A DNA stretch of 64,000 bases from Prochlorococcus marinus CUG1438 (lineage in GTDB: Bacteria; Cyanobacteriota; Cyanobacteriia; PCC-6307; Cyanobiaceae): contig JAEPLS010000001.1 of assembly GCA_017644325.1 (NCBI GenBank), forward strand, positions 868,001 to 932,000, read 5' to 3'. Position numbers and translations under genes: made by a program. A model generated the notes under the pieces. The model worked only from the letters and a program-made list of their open reading frames with translations. It was not told the origin of the DNA and did no database searches. Below are positions 27,666 through 38,302 of the stretch, one piece after another. Position 1 is the stretch's first letter. The number at the start of each line of letters is the position of its first letter.

Positions 27666-28529
27666 TTAATATAAATTATAAATAATTTTTTTTGAAAGAT
27701 TTTTCTTTTTAGCAAGATATTTTGATGCAGCAGATAAAGATAAACCAGCGTTAATTAATTCATGCAATTCTTTTTTTAATAATGATTTATTAATTTCAGG
27801 ATTTTCTTTGCGCTCTATGCCTTTAAGAACAATTGTTATTTCCCCTATAATTTCTCTTCCTTTTAATAATTCAATGACATTATCTAAATTATTACTTATA
27901 TTTTCCTCAAACTTTTTAGTCAATTCCCTTGAAATACTGACTTCTCTATTCCCCCCGCAATATTCTCTTAATTCATTTAAAAGTTTATTGAGCCTATGAG
28001 GTGATTCAAAAATGATTGTAGTCTTTTCATTTAGACTAATTTCTTTAAGTATGGATTCTCTTTCGATCTTCTTTTTTGGAAGAAAACCCTCAAAGATAAA
28101 TTTTGAAGCTGGATAACCGCTCGAAATAAGCGCGGTTAGTGCGGCACAAGGACCTGGAACACAGATAATATCAATTGAACTCAATTTTACTTTTTTTACT
28201 AGATCTTCTCCTGGATCACAGATACTTGGCATGCCTGCATCACTTACCATTGCTATAGATTGCCCTTTTTTGAGATTATTAATTATTGTGGGAATCTTAT
28301 TTAGGGAATTATGCTTATTAAAACTAATCATTTTATTGCTTATTTCGTACCTACTCATAATCTTTTTTGTTTGCCTAGTATCTTCACATGCAATTAAAGA
28401 GACATTTTTAAGAATATTTAATGCTCTAGTTGAAATATCATTTAAATTACCAATCGGTGTTCCTACTAAATATAAGACACCGCTTTCAGGTTCTTGACTT
28501 CTATGAGAAGATGGATAATTAATATTCAT
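27666..28529 (-). CDS. rsmI: 16S rRNA (cytidine-2'-O)-methyltransferase RsmI
   Basis: RsmI 2'-O-methylates C1402 in 16S rRNA. The 287-residue protein has YLVGTPIGNLNDIS near residue 20, a CEDTRQT segment, DAGMPSICDPG near 96-106 and GPCAALTALISSG, all characteristic of the tetrapyrrole-methylase-like RsmI fold. The start at 28529 faces the divergent cysQ gene head-on with almost no space. Length is normal. Confidence 0.92.
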   Translation of the reverse strand: MNINYPSSHRSQEPESGVLYLVGTPIGNLNDISTRALNILKNVSLIACEDTRQTKKIMSRYEISNKMISFNKHNSLNKIPTIINNLKKGQSIAMVSDAGMPSICDPGEDLVKKVKLSSIDIICVPGPCAALTALISSGYPASKFIFEGFLPKKKIERESILKEISLNEKTTIIFESPHRLNKLLNELREYCGGNREVSISRELTKKFEENISNNLDNVIELLKGREIIGEITIVLKGIERKENPEINKSLLKKELHELINAGLSLSAASKYLAKKKNLSKKIIYNLY

Positions 28530-28532
28530 TTC

Positions 28533-29447
28533 GTGTTCGATTTACCTACTGGCGTATTTAAAGATAATCTTATCGATCATTTAAGGATTGTAAGCTGGGA
28601 AGCATCTGAAATTTTGCTTAATTTTTCTCAAATGTTGAAAAGTCCAGTTTATAAAAAGGAGATTATAACAAGTAAAAATAATGAGGACCCCGTAACTTTA
28701 GCTGATTTAAATGTAAATAATTTAATTATTCAAAGTTTAAATAATAATTTTAAAGATTTTGAGTGGAATATTTTAAGTGAAGAGAATGTGAAAATCAAAA
28801 CTTCTAGACTTAATAAAATTACTAATACCAAGTGGCTATGGGTTCTTGACCCATTGGACGGCACTAGGGACTTTATTCAAGGTACAGGCAATTATGCAAT
28901 GCATTTAGCCTTGAATTATAGGAACAAACCCTACATTGGGATTGTGCTCATACCAGAGAGAAATGAATTATGGATTTCTGACGGTGAAAAAGTAATTTGC
29001 GAAACCAAAGATGGTTCTACAAAAGATATTAAGTTTTCAAGAAAAAAGAATTTAAATGATATGACAATAGTTACTAGTAAAAATCATAGAAATGAAAATT
29101 TAGAGATCCTAATAAATAAAATTAATTTCAAAGAAAAAATTATTATGGGAAGTATTGGGTGTAAAATAGCCTCCATTTTAAGGGGAGAAAGCGACATTTA
29201 TATATGTTTAAGTATGCCTGGTAAAAGTTGCCCAAAAGATTGGGATTTTGCCGCCCCTGAAGCGATTTTAAAAGCTGCAGGAGGGGCGATTACAAATTTA
29301 GATAATGAAGAACTTTCTTACAACAAATCTAACTTCAATCAAGGCGGTGTAATAATTGCATCAAATAACAAGCAATCACACAGCATTTTATGTAGGCAAA
29401 TTAAAGAATTAATTGAAAAGCACGATATCTATCCACTTTTAAATTAA
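28533..29447 (+). CDS. cysQ: 3'(2'),5'-bisphosphate nucleotidase, CysQ-like
   Basis: CysQ hydrolyses 3'-phosphoadenosine 5'-phosphate, a byproduct of sulfur metabolism. The inositol-monophosphatase-fold motifs are present: LSEEN, the metal-binding [10 protein letters not shown] and the C-terminal [14 protein letters not shown] at 28533 is preferred because it avoids overlapping rsmI. A TTG at 28494 or ATG at 28503 gives a longer N-terminus that overlaps the rsmI start by up to 36 bp. Its 3' end overlaps pnp by 4 bp. Confidence 0.87.
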   Translation: MFDLPTGVFKDNLIDHLRIVSWEASEILLNFSQMLKSPVYKKEIITSKNNEDPVTLADLNVNNLIIQSLNNNFKDFEWNILSEENVKIKTSRLNKITNTKWLWVLDPLDGTRDFIQGTGNYAMHLALNYRNKPYIGIVLIPERNELWISDGEKVICETKDGSTKDIKFSRKKNLNDMTIVTSKNHRNENLEILINKINFKEKIIMGSIGCKIASILRGESDIYICLSMPGKSCPKDWDFAAPEAILKAAGGAITNLDNEELSYNKSNFNQGGVIIASNNKQSHSILCRQIKELIEKHDIYPLLN

Positions 29448-31609
29448 CTTAGAGGTGCAACTGGAGTTGGAGTTGGATCTGGGTAAGACATTCCTCCATT
29501 TTGGGCTACTCCTCTTAGTGTTAAATTAATTCTTCCTCTACTGTCTATTTCGCGAACTCTAACAGTTACCTCATCACCTTGCCTTACTACATCTTCGACT
29601 CTCTCGACTCTTGCCTCAGATAATTGTGAAATGTGAACCATCCCCTCTTTACCTGGAAGAATTTCAACAAATGCCCCTATTGGTATTATTCTTGTGACAA
29701 CTCCTGAGAAAACTTCACCTTCGTGAACTTTCCTCGTCAGTCCCTCAATAATTTTTTGTGCCTCTTCAGCAGCCGCTCCATCATGGGAGGCTATAGTAAC
29801 TATCCCGCCATCTTCAATATCTATTTTTGTATTTGTTCTTTCTGTAATACCTTTAATAGTCCTTCCGCCAGGGCCAATTACAGTTCCGATTAATTCCGGA
29901 TCTATTCTGAAGCTTAACAACCTTGGAGCATGAGGGGATAATGATTCTTGAGGCTGATTTATGGCTTCTTGCATTTTTTCTAGTATATGCAGCCTCGCTG
30001 GACGAGCTTTTTTAATCGCATCAGAAATAACTGATACTGGAAGTCCTGTTATTTTCATATCCATTTGCAGGGCAGTAATTCCTTTCTCGGACCCAGCAAC
30101 TTTGAAATCCATATCCCCAAGGAAATCTTCAATCCCTTGAATATCAGTAAGTATTCTTACCTCTTTATCTTCTTTAATTAATCCCATTGCAGTACCACTT
30201 ACCATGGCTTTTAAAGGGACGCCTGCATCTAGAAGTGAGAGAGTACTACCACATACAGACCCCATAGAGGTAGAACCATTAGAACTTAATACTTCACTTA
30301 CGACACGTAATACATATGGGAATGTTTCTTTGCCTGGCAGGACTGGAATTATAGCCCTTTCAGCTAATGCACCATGACCAATCTCTCTTCTTCCAGGAGT
30401 TCTCATAGGTCTGGTTTCACCTACTGAATATGGCGGAAAATTGTAGTGATGAAGATAAGTTTTTTCAGTGCTTGGATTAAGATCGTCCATCTCTTGTGCA
30501 TCGCTTGGCGTGCCAAGTGTAGTAGTAGATAGAACTTGTGTAAGTCCTCTTTGAAATAAGGCTGAACCGTGTACTCTTTTAGGTAATATTCCTGCACTTG
30601 CAGATATTTTTCTCACCTCATCTAGATCGCGCCCATCAACTCTTTTGCCATCAGTAATAATTTGAGCCCTCATTAACTTCTTAGTTAGTTTTTTAAAATC
30701 TGAGTGAATTAATTTTTCGTTCTCTGATATTAAAACTTTTAATTGATTGTCATCTTTTAAGGATTCAATTTTGCTTTGAGCATCAAGTTTTATTTTCTCA
30801 AGTTCTAGATCTCTTTCATCTTTTGTTTGGTCAAATTTCTTTAAAACAAGATTAATAGGTTTAGTGCAGTTTTTTTCCAAGTATGAAACTAAAGTTTTGT
30901 CATCTTCTTGTTCTGATGGCTTAATTTGAGTTACTCCTAACTCTTTAAGCAAATCTTCTTGAGATTTAATCAGTTCTGTAACGGCTTCATACCCAAAATC
31001 TATTGCTTCAATAGTATCTTGCTCGGATAATTGATTAGCACCTGCTTCAATCATTACGATACCGTCAGGTGAGCCTGCTATAACAATGTCTAGATCACCT
31101 TTTTCTATTTCTCTATAACTTGGATTTAGTATGAAATCATCCCCTATAAGACCAACTCTGACAGCAGCCATTGGTCCATAAAAAGGTATTTCTCCAAGTA
31201 AAGTCGCAATTGATGCTCCTGTCACTGCAAGTACATCTGCGGGTACTCTTTCATCAAGAGAAAGGCATGAAGCAACAATTTGAATCTCATCTCTCATCCA
31301 GGCTGGGAAAAGAGGTCTCATTGGTCTATCTATTAGTCTTGCAATTAAAGTTGCTCTTTCTGGAGGACGACCTTCCCTTCGCATGAATCCGCCGGGAATT
31401 CTTCCCGCTGCATAAAGTTTTTCCTCGTAATCGCAAATTAGAGGTAAAAAGTCTGAAACTTCTTTTTTAGTAGTTTTTGTTGCTGTAACTAATAAGGAGG
31501 TGTCTCCACACTCAATCATTACTGATCCATTTGCTTGAGGAGCATATAGTCCTGTTGTTAGTCGTATCTCTCGTCCGTCAAACGTGATCGACTTATTTTG
31601 TCCTTCCAC
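29444..31609 (-). CDS. pnp: Polyribonucleotide nucleotidyltransferase (PNPase)
   Basis: PNPase degrades RNA 3'-to-5' phosphorolytically and adds tails. The 721-residue protein shows two RNase PH domains (about 1-230 and 330-550), a KH domain with [10 protein letters not shown] near 580, and an S1 domain with [20 protein letters not shown] near 650. Order and length match the family. It lies 163 bp downstream of rpsN on the same strand with no terminator seen between, and its 3' end overlaps the convergent cysQ gene. Confidence 0.97.
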   Translation of the reverse strand: MEGQNKSITFDGREIRLTTGLYAPQANGSVMIECGDTSLLVTATKTTKKEVSDFLPLICDYEEKLYAAGRIPGGFMRREGRPPERATLIARLIDRPMRPLFPAWMRDEIQIVASCLSLDERVPADVLAVTGASIATLLGEIPFYGPMAAVRVGLIGDDFILNPSYREIEKGDLDIVIAGSPDGIVMIEAGANQLSEQDTIEAIDFGYEAVTELIKSQEDLLKELGVTQIKPSEQEDDKTLVSYLEKNCTKPINLVLKKFDQTKDERDLELEKIKLDAQSKIESLKDDNQLKVLISENEKLIHSDFKKLTKKLMRAQIITDGKRVDGRDLDEVRKISASAGILPKRVHGSALFQRGLTQVLSTTTLGTPSDAQEMDDLNPSTEKTYLHHYNFPPYSVGETRPMRTPGRREIGHGALAERAIIPVLPGKETFPYVLRVVSEVLSSNGSTSMGSVCGSTLSLLDAGVPLKAMVSGTAMGLIKEDKEVRILTDIQGIEDFLGDMDFKVAGSEKGITALQMDMKITGLPVSVISDAIKKARPARLHILEKMQEAINQPQESLSPHAPRLLSFRIDPELIGTVIGPGGRTIKGITERTNTKIDIEDGGIVTIASHDGAAAEEAQKIIEGLTRKVHEGEVFSGVVTRIIPIGAFVEILPGKEGMVHISQLSEARVERVEDVVRQGDEVTVRVREIDSRGRINLTLRGVAQNGGMSYPDPTPTPVAPLS

Positions 31610-31772
31610 TTTTTAAATTATAATCTATACATAATTTATTCTTACATCTTACAGGGACATATTGAGTAAATTATTTAGATAAACTATAAAAATTCTTAAA
31701 AAAGTCCAGAATTAATCTTTAATATCTATAAATTAGTAAATTTTGCTGTTAAAAAATTAAGTTAAAATTTAC

Positions 31773-32075
31773 CTACCAACTAGATTTAACTAAACCTGGA
31801 AGTTCGCCATTGTGAGCTCTTTGTCTCAACTGATTCCTGCAAAGGCCAAAATCTCTGTACACCCCTCTTGGTTTGCCAGTCGCCCAACATCTATTCCTAA
31901 CTCTATTAGGTGCAGAGTTTCTTGGAAGGCCTTGGATTTTTCTATGTATTTCTAACCTTTCCATTGGATCATTTGCAGCTTTAAATTCATCTAATAATGA
32001 TTTTCTTTTTGCAGCATATTTCTGTACTAGCTTTTTGCGTTTGACTTCTCTCGCAATCATGGACTTTTTCGCCAT
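31773..32075 (-). CDS. rpsN: 30S ribosomal protein S14
   Basis: S14 binds the 30S head. The 100-residue protein is the long zinc-free form: basic N-terminus, [18 protein letters not shown] segment and the C-terminal [19 protein letters not shown] and [13 protein letters not shown] motifs. It lies outside the main ribosomal operon, between the intramembrane protease gene and pnp, as in other picocyanobacteria. Its start is an ATG. Confidence 0.97.
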   Translation of the reverse strand: MAKKSMIAREVKRKKLVQKYAAKRKSLLDEFKAANDPMERLEIHRKIQGLPRNSAPNRVRNRCWATGKPRGVYRDFGLCRNQLRQRAHNGELPGLVKSSW

Positions 32076-32140
32076 CTATCTATAAAAAATTTAAAATAAT
32101 CTCTATATCTTAACATCTAAGTAAACAATTTTTATATTTT

Positions 32141-33220
32141 TTATTGGTTAAATAATCTTTGTACTATTAAAAGTTGACTAGTATCTCTAATAATGAGTAG
32201 CACACTTAATCCTACCAAAAGAAAAAAGCTGGATTGAGTCACAACCATTTGGACTTTAATTGGGACTGGTTTTCCTCTAAATCCCTCTATCAAAGTTAAA
32301 ACTAGTTGTCCTCCGTCTAATAGTGGTAAAGGCAATGAATTCAGAACCGCTAAATTAATAGAAATTAAAGCCGCAAATAATAATATTCCTGTTCCTCCCT
32401 GTTGAGATAATTGAGCTCCAATTTCTACAATTTTTACTGGCCCGCTTAGTTGTTGAGCTGTTGAGGAGAAGTTTGTTATTAACCCTTTGTAACCTTGAAT
32501 TGTTTTAACCAAAAGTGATGAAAACTCATTATTAGTGTATTTAAAAAGTTCGAATAAATTTTTTGTCTTCTTAGTTTCTTTCTTTATATTAGGCTGTAAT
32601 TGAGCACCTATTGTCCCTTTCCCATCAACTTTTTTTGGGACTAAAGTTAAATATTTAATTACTCCATTTCTCTCTATTCTTAATGAGATTGATTCATCGG
32701 ATGATTTTTGAATCTTCTTTACTAGCGTGGAAACGGCCTGATCACCCACTCCTAAAGTTATATTTTCAATATTTAAAATTTTATCTCCAGGTTGTAAGTC
32801 TGCTATTGCCGCAGCTTTGTCTGGCTGAGTAGCTAAAACTAATATGCCTGGCTCAGGGGCATATGGAATGCCAACGGTACTTACATTAATAATAATGATA
32901 GTATAAGCAAGAATTAAGTTAGCAAAAACTCCAGCAGAAATTACAATAGCTCTCTGGATTATGGGTCTATTTTTAAGAAGATTCGGATCTTTAGCGTCAA
33001 TATTATTTAGTTCTTCATCAGGAAAGGAAACAAAACCACCTAGAGGAAAGGCCCTAAATGAATAAGTGATATCTTTATATTTTTTTTGTATTATTGCGGG
33101 TCCAAAACCAATTGAAAATCCATCAACGTATATACCTTGTAAAATTGCGGCAAGAAAATGTCCCATTTCATGAAAAAAAATGAGAAATCCCAGAACTGTT
33201 ATTGAAGTTAAAACATTCAT
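32141..33220 (-). CDS. Site-2-type intramembrane zinc protease (RseP family)
   Basis: This M50 protease cuts substrates within the membrane, for example anti-sigma factors. The 359-residue protein has HEMGH at 17-21 in its first span, a PDZ domain in the middle (about 120-200) with GDKILNIENI, and the second active-site motif LPLPLLDGGQ in a C-terminal span. It lies 9 bp downstream of serS and is probably cotranscribed with it. Target proteins are unknown. Confidence 0.9.
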   Translation of the reverse strand: MNVLTSITVLGFLIFFHEMGHFLAAILQGIYVDGFSIGFGPAIIQKKYKDITYSFRAFPLGGFVSFPDEELNNIDAKDPNLLKNRPIIQRAIVISAGVFANLILAYTIIIINVSTVGIPYAPEPGILVLATQPDKAAAIADLQPGDKILNIENITLGVGDQAVSTLVKKIQKSSDESISLRIERNGVIKYLTLVPKKVDGKGTIGAQLQPNIKKETKKTKNLFELFKYTNNEFSSLLVKTIQGYKGLITNFSSTAQQLSGPVKIVEIGAQLSQQGGTGILLFAALISINLAVLNSLPLPLLDGGQLVLTLIEGFRGKPVPIKVQMVVTQSSFFLLVGLSVLLIIRDTSQLLIVQRLFNQ

Positions 33221-33229
33221 TTTTTTATA

Positions 33230-34507
33230 TTAAGCAGTTTTTAAAAAATTTGACCCGAAATATGGAACTAGAGCATCTGGAAGCTTAACGCTCCCGTCAG
33301 TTTGTTGGCCATTCTCAAGAATCGCTGCCATTGTTCTTCCAATAGCAAGACCACTACCATTTAACGTATGTAAATATGTATTTTTTTTATCAATTTTTGT
33401 TCTTATTGAAGATCTGCGTGCTTGAAAATCTAAACAATTACTGCAACTTGAAATTTCTCTATAAGATTGACTACTGGGTAGCCAGACTTCAAGATCAAAA
33501 GTTCTACTAGAAGAAAATCCTAAGTCTCCTGTACAAATATCAACCAATCTGTAAGGGAGATTGAGCTTTTTTAAAATACTTTCAGCATCAGCAGTAATCT
33601 TCGCATGAGCCTCAAGAGATTTACTCGGATCGCAAAACCAATAAAGCTCTACCTTATTAAATTGATGAAGTCTTATTAAACCTTTAGTATCCCTTCCATA
33701 GCTTCCTGCTTCTCTTCTGAAAGAAGGGCTATATGCAACGTATCTAATAGGTAAATGCTTAGAATCAATAATTTGATTTTTGTGAAAAGCAGTTAGTGGA
33801 ACTTCGGCTGTTGGAGAAAGCCATAAATCGTCATTAGCACACTTAAAACTTTCATTTGAGAACTTGGGTAATTGTCCAGACCCTTTAAGACTTTCTGAAT
33901 TTACTAAGGCTGGGGGCATTAACTCTAAATAACCGTTTTTAGTATGTGTATCGAGCATAAAGTTGATTAATGCCCTCTCTAACCTAGCGCCATCACCAAT
34001 AAGAGTAATAAAGCGACTTTTTGATATTTTTGTTGATTTTATTGAGTCAAAAAGATTGAGACTTTCGCCTATTTCCCAGTGCGATCTAAGTTTGCCTGTC
34101 AACAAGGGTTCGCCCCAGGTTTTTACTTGAACATTATTACTTTCATCTTTTCCAATAGGTGTATCTTTGCTAGGAAAATTTGGTAAGTTAGAAATCTCAT
34201 TATTTATTTTTTGATCCAGTATTCTTTGTCTCTCTTCAAATTCAGAAATTTTTGTCCTATATTCGTTTCCTTTTTTCTTTAAATTATTTAGTTCAAGAGA
34301 ATTATTGTTTTGAGATTTGCTGATTTCTTGACCAATCAATTTGCTTAATTTTTTGCTCTCAGATTGTAGGTTAGATATTTCTATGTCTAATTCTTTCTTT
34401 TGAATAGTTAATTCATGTATGTTTGAAATCTTAAAAACTTTTCCTCTTAGGGATAAACTTTCTTCAACATATGTTGGATTTTCCCTTATTAATTTTTGAT
34501 CTAGCAC
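33230..34507 (-). CDS. serS: Seryl-tRNA synthetase
   Basis: SerS charges tRNA-Ser. The 425-residue protein has the N-terminal coiled coil (about 30-110) that grips the long variable arm and the class II catalytic core with motif 2 ([21 protein letters not shown] near 240) and motif 3 ([16 protein letters not shown] near 385). Length is normal. It precedes the intramembrane protease gene by 9 bp. A tRNA-Ser(CGA) gene is present in this window at 56122. Confidence 0.96.
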   Translation of the reverse strand: MLDQKLIRENPTYVEESLSLRGKVFKISNIHELTIQKKELDIEISNLQSESKKLSKLIGQEISKSQNNNSLELNNLKKKGNEYRTKISEFEERQRILDQKINNEISNLPNFPSKDTPIGKDESNNVQVKTWGEPLLTGKLRSHWEIGESLNLFDSIKSTKISKSRFITLIGDGARLERALINFMLDTHTKNGYLELMPPALVNSESLKGSGQLPKFSNESFKCANDDLWLSPTAEVPLTAFHKNQIIDSKHLPIRYVAYSPSFRREAGSYGRDTKGLIRLHQFNKVELYWFCDPSKSLEAHAKITADAESILKKLNLPYRLVDICTGDLGFSSSRTFDLEVWLPSSQSYREISSCSNCLDFQARRSSIRTKIDKKNTYLHTLNGSGLAIGRTMAAILENGQQTDGSVKLPDALVPYFGSNFLKTA

Positions 34508-34629
34508 TCTTTTTTTTCTGTAACTTAATTAAGATAGTTAATCTAGATTCATTATTAGGTATTTTGGACGAAAAATTAACTAAATTAATGAATCCTAACT
34601 TATGCAATATTTTATAAATTAAAATTTAC

Positions 34630-36096
34630 TTACGATGCGGAACGGGCTCGCCCTGTTGATGCCCACTCTTTTAGGAAATCGATTTGTTCTTTAGCTGTTC
34701 GAGATAAGGGAATCAGTTCAGAAACAGCTTTTATTAAATCTTTCTCCATAAGCTCTCTATTCTCAGAGAATGAAATATGCATTCCCTCTATTACTGCTTG
34801 TTCAAGTTCTGCGCCTGAAAATCCATCTGTTCTGTCAATAATTGTAGAGAGAGGAAAACTATAACTTGGTCTTCTTTTTTTTAGGTGTAAATCAAGAATA
34901 CTTGACCTTTCTTCTGAATTTGGCAGATCAAGAAAAAATATCTCATCAAACCTACCTTTCCTTAATAATTCAGCTGGAAGCTTATCTATGGCATTAGCGG
35001 TGGCAATAACAAAAACAGCAGATTCTTTTTCGGCCATCCAAGTTAACAAACTTGCCAAAACCCTTTGACTGGTTCCTCCATCACTCCTAGCGTCCCCCCC
35101 AAATCCCTTGTCAATTTCATCGATCCAAAGGATGCAAGGTGACATTGCTTCAGCTCTCAATATTGTTTCTCTTGTTCTGGCCTCGCTTGAACCAACAAGG
35201 CTTGAAAACAGTCTTCCAACATCTAACCTGAGAAGAGGCATCGACCAGCTTTTGGAAATTGATTTTGCGGTCAGTGATTTGCCCGTTCCTTGTGCTCCCA
35301 CAAGTAAGACTCCTTTAGGAATGGGTAGTCCATATTCTCTAGCTTCTTTAGAAAAAGCCCTGTACCTTTGATTCAGCCAAACTTTTAAAACATTTAAACC
35401 ACCTATATCATCTTGACTTGATTTAGCTTCGAAAAATTCTAAAATTTCACTTCTTGCGATAACTTGTTTTTTCTCTTCTAGGATATCTTGGATATCTTCT
35501 TTACTAATTTTTCCTCTCTGTGTAAGTGCCTTTGCAGTAACTTGCTTTACTTTTATTTCGGTTAATCCACTTGAAGCTATAGAAAGATCGTTTAAGTCTT
35601 GTTCGTCAAGATTTGAGTTAGTATTGGTAGCAATATTTTTTATTAGATTTTTTAACTCTTTTTGATCAGGTAAGGGCAGGTTCATAATTGTCATTAATTC
35701 TTCAAGCTCTTCAGATGAGGGGAATAGATGTGAACTAATAATTAAATTATGATTAGTTTCTCTAAGAGAGGAGGATAGTTCTTTAATAGTTCTATTTATA
35801 GATGGATCATCATAAAATTTATGAAAATCTTTCAATAGTAAAATTATTGCTACATTAGGATTCTGATCTTTAAGCCAATTAAGTACGCCCAATGGGTTAT
35901 TAGAAAAATTCCCCTCTTCGTTTACTAACCCCTTAATACCATTAACATAATCCCAGCGAACATATCTTTTTATATTAAGTCTTTCAGATGAGAAATTAAT
36001 AATTTTTTCTAATCTTGCCTCTTCTTTAGTTCTTATCCAAATTAATGAAGTTCTTGATTTTATAAGTAATTCTAAATTTTTACACCAAGAATTCAT
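34630..36096 (-). CDS. ycf46: AAA+ ATPase, Ycf46-like
   Basis: This 488-residue protein matches the Ycf46 group conserved in cyanobacteria and red-algal plastids, whose role is not well known. The N-terminal half (1-220) is specific to the group. The AAA domain has Walker A GAQGTGKS at 267-274, Walker B ILWIDEID at 322-329 and a downstream sensor/arginine-finger region (LLRKGRFDEIFF). It lies 15 bp downstream of yidC on the same strand. Confidence 0.85.
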   Translation of the reverse strand: MNSWCKNLELLIKSRTSLIWIRTKEEARLEKIINFSSERLNIKRYVRWDYVNGIKGLVNEEGNFSNNPLGVLNWLKDQNPNVAIILLLKDFHKFYDDPSINRTIKELSSSLRETNHNLIISSHLFPSSEELEELMTIMNLPLPDQKELKNLIKNIATNTNSNLDEQDLNDLSIASSGLTEIKVKQVTAKALTQRGKISKEDIQDILEEKKQVIARSEILEFFEAKSSQDDIGGLNVLKVWLNQRYRAFSKEAREYGLPIPKGVLLVGAQGTGKSLTAKSISKSWSMPLLRLDVGRLFSSLVGSSEARTRETILRAEAMSPCILWIDEIDKGFGGDARSDGGTSQRVLASLLTWMAEKESAVFVIATANAIDKLPAELLRKGRFDEIFFLDLPNSEERSSILDLHLKKRRPSYSFPLSTIIDRTDGFSGAELEQAVIEGMHISFSENRELMEKDLIKAVSELIPLSRTAKEQIDFLKEWASTGRARSAS

Positions 36097-36111
36097 TATT
36101 TAAAGTTAAGG

Positions 36112-37254
36112 CTATTTTTTACTATTAGGTTCAAAAGGTAATCTTTTCTCTGAAATAGTTGACGAAGTAGTTGTTATTGCTTCATTTTTCCCTAATAATT
36201 GTTGATCTAAAATTTTCTGAAGATTCTCTGGGAGAGCTTCTCTATTTAAAAGAAAGGTCTGAAATGCTTGGAAAATGTTTGCAACAACCATATAAAGCAA
36301 TACTCCTGCAGGAAGTGGAAAAAACAAAAACATACCTGTAATCATTACTGGTGTGATTTTGTTCGCTGTGGATTGTTGAGGATTTGATGGCATCCCTTGG
36401 CTAGATAAAACTTGCGAGAGTAGTAAAGTTAATCCAAAGGCACCTACAAGTGCAGCAATATCCCAGTTGATAGAGCCATCAACATAAAACCCAACTTGGC
36501 CAAGTGCTTTAATAAAAAGAAATCCACTTTTAGCAGCTAAACCTGGAATTTTTGCTTCAATTGTTGCATCACCTGGTTTAATAGCAGTTACTGTACCGTC
36601 TTGGGTTACTTTTATATTTTCGGATCCTTTTGAAACTTTCCAGGTAGGAAGAAAATTTGAGCCATTATCGTAATTAGAAAGTACTTCCGAATAGCTATTA
36701 CCATTTGTTGTTTGCAGATTTATTTTGATTGATTCTTCTGTACCCAATTTCGTTCCATTAGGAATTGTTGCTACTACAGGGAAATGTGATTTTTCTGTAA
36801 TAAAAATAGAGTGTCTTGGTGATTTATATGGCTTTGGATCTATAGCTGCAATTTGATCCTGAGGAACTACTTTGAGATTTATGTTGTAAGGGACATCTGC
36901 AAATGGTGAGCCCCTAAGTGTTGCAAATAAAGCAAACAAAACAGGCATTTGAACAATTAACGGAAGGCAACCAGCAAGAGGACTGCCAAATTCGCCCATT
37001 AGTTTTCCTAATTCTTCTTGTTGTTTCTTTGGATCACCAGAAAACTTAGATTTTATTTCTGCTTGTCTTTTTTGCATTACAGGTTGTGCAATCTTCATCC
37101 TTCTGGCGCTTCTAATTGAGCCAGCACTTAAAGGGAAAAGTGCTATTCGAATCACAACTGTTAATGCAACAATTGCTAAACCATAACTTGGGACTAAACC
37201 GTAGAAAAAATCTAGAATCGGGATAAGTAGTTTTTCAGAAATGAACCCTATCAC
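36112..37254 (-). CDS. yidC: Membrane protein insertase YidC/Oxa1
   Basis: YidC inserts proteins into the membrane and helps assemble photosynthetic complexes in cyanobacteria. The 380-residue protein has an N-terminal span, the conserved hydrophilic groove region ([21 protein letters not shown], about 43-63), a large soluble insertion (about 130-250) characteristic of cyanobacterial YidC, and C-terminal spans including the [22 protein letters not shown] segment. It lies downstream of the PH-domain protein in the rpmH-rnpA cluster. Confidence 0.93.
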   Translation of the reverse strand: MIGFISEKLLIPILDFFYGLVPSYGLAIVALTVVIRIALFPLSAGSIRSARRMKIAQPVMQKRQAEIKSKFSGDPKKQQEELGKLMGEFGSPLAGCLPLIVQMPVLFALFATLRGSPFADVPYNINLKVVPQDQIAAIDPKPYKSPRHSIFITEKSHFPVVATIPNGTKLGTEESIKINLQTTNGNSYSEVLSNYDNGSNFLPTWKVSKGSENIKVTQDGTVTAIKPGDATIEAKIPGLAAKSGFLFIKALGQVGFYVDGSINWDIAALVGAFGLTLLLSQVLSSQGMPSNPQQSTANKITPVMITGMFLFFPLPAGVLLYMVVANIFQAFQTFLLNREALPENLQKILDQQLLGKNEAITTTSSTISEKRLPFEPNSKK

Positions 37255-37326
37255 GATATTAAAAAGAGAGTAAATTTAGTAGACATTTTATTTTACAAGA
37301 AAATAAGTTTTTTGTAATTAATTTAT

Positions 37327-37740
37327 TTAGGATTTAGTTGCAAATCCTTCAACCTCATTAAGGTTTAGTGTTTGTGATCTTTTATTTATATTTTCTTCAA
37401 TAAATTGTTGCTTTTCTCTGAATAGGGATAATGACTTCATCTCAACCTTTGATCCGTCATTGAGAATTAGAACCATATCTCCATATGATCCGAACCCTCT
37501 TGGAATAGATCTGATTTCTTCAATATTATTTAAGGAAACTTGAGTTTTATTCTTCCCAAACCAACCACCTTCAATTGTAATTCTCTTATTGGTAATTTTA
37601 TACCTCAACCACAAGGCTCTTACTATTGCCGCGAAGGTAAAAGGTAAACCAAGAATAGTTATCCCTGCTATTAAATTTATAAATAAATCACTTTTAGCAG
37701 GCCCACCTTGGTAAAAGGTTTCTTCATTCATGTTAATCAT
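37327..37740 (-). CDS. Membrane protein with bacterial PH domain (YdbS-like)
   Basis: This 137-residue protein has two hydrophobic spans (about 20-50) followed by a bPH_2-type domain (KITNKRITIEGGWFGKNKTQVSLNNIEEI). It overlaps rnpA by 4 bp and precedes yidC, so it sits inside the rpmH-rnpA-yidC operon, an order typical of cyanobacteria. Its role is unknown; a link to membrane protein biogenesis is inferred only from position. Confidence 0.75.
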   Translation of the reverse strand: MINMNEETFYQGGPAKSDLFINLIAGITILGLPFTFAAIVRALWLRYKITNKRITIEGGWFGKNKTQVSLNNIEEIRSIPRGFGSYGDMVLILNDGSKVEMKSLSLFREKQQFIEENINKRSQTLNLNEVEGFATKS

Positions 37741-38123
37741 TTGATAAGACTAGATTTGAACATTAAATTTTGAAATTCCTCCAAAAGTTTATTTTTATCA
37801 TTGCAGAAATCTCCAAATTTAAGGTTAACAAGTAACCAATAAGGTTTGTGGTTATTAATTTTTTTTATATTTGTTAGTAACCACTCTTGCAAAATCCTTC
37901 TAATTTTATTTCTATCTACAGCTTTTTTTGAAACTTTTTTACTAATAGCAATAGCAACTCGCAAATTGTTTGAAATATTTTTAGGTTTATGAGATAAAAG
38001 AATTTCAGGATTTGGTTTTGCTAGTTTGAAAGTCATTAAAGTTCCATGATATTTCATGGAATTTTTATGGATATAATTAAAAGTCCTATGACCTTTTAAA
38101 CGCATATCTTTAGGTAAGGCCAT
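37737..38123 (-). CDS. rnpA: Ribonuclease P protein component
   Basis: RnpA binds RNase P RNA and helps mature tRNA 5' ends. The 128-residue basic protein starts LPKDMRLKGHRTFNYIHKN and has the family signature RVAIAISKKVSKKAVDRNKIRR, with the conserved RNKIRR core. Its place between rpmH and the PH-domain gene is the classic bacterial arrangement. Length is normal for the family. Confidence 0.95.
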   Translation of the reverse strand: MALPKDMRLKGHRTFNYIHKNSMKYHGTLMTFKLAKPNPEILLSHKPKNISNNLRVAIAISKKVSKKAVDRNKIRRILQEWLLTNIKKINNHKPYWLLVNLKFGDFCNDKNKLLEEFQNLMFKSSLIK

Positions 38124-38134
38124 TTTAATTGCTT

Positions 38135-38272
38135 TTAGACGGCTACTCTTTCTCTACCTTTTTGCCTTCTGCTTTTAATCACTCTTCTCCCAGTATGAGA
38201 GCGCATTCTAACTCTAAAACCAGATACACGTTTTCTTTTTCTTGAAGTTCCGCCAAAAGTTCTTTTAGTCAT
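38135..38272 (-). CDS. rpmH: 50S ribosomal protein L34
   Basis: Translating the minus strand from the ATG at 38270-38272 gives a 45-residue, very basic protein ([15 protein letters not shown] start, [19 protein letters not shown] core) ending in a TAA at 38135-38137. It matches L34 throughout. It heads the rpmH-rnpA-PH protein-yidC cluster and is 11 bp from rnpA. Confidence 0.96.
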   Translation of the reverse strand: MTKRTFGGTSRKRKRVSGFRVRMRSHTGRRVIKSRRQKGRERVAV

Positions 38273-38302
38273 TTTTTTTATTACTCATAATTAATTTATC
38301 AT

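Noticed and set aside
31171-31386. A 71-residue + strand frame within pnp
   Set aside because: It lies opposite a conserved PNPase domain; low complexity and no neighbours support it.
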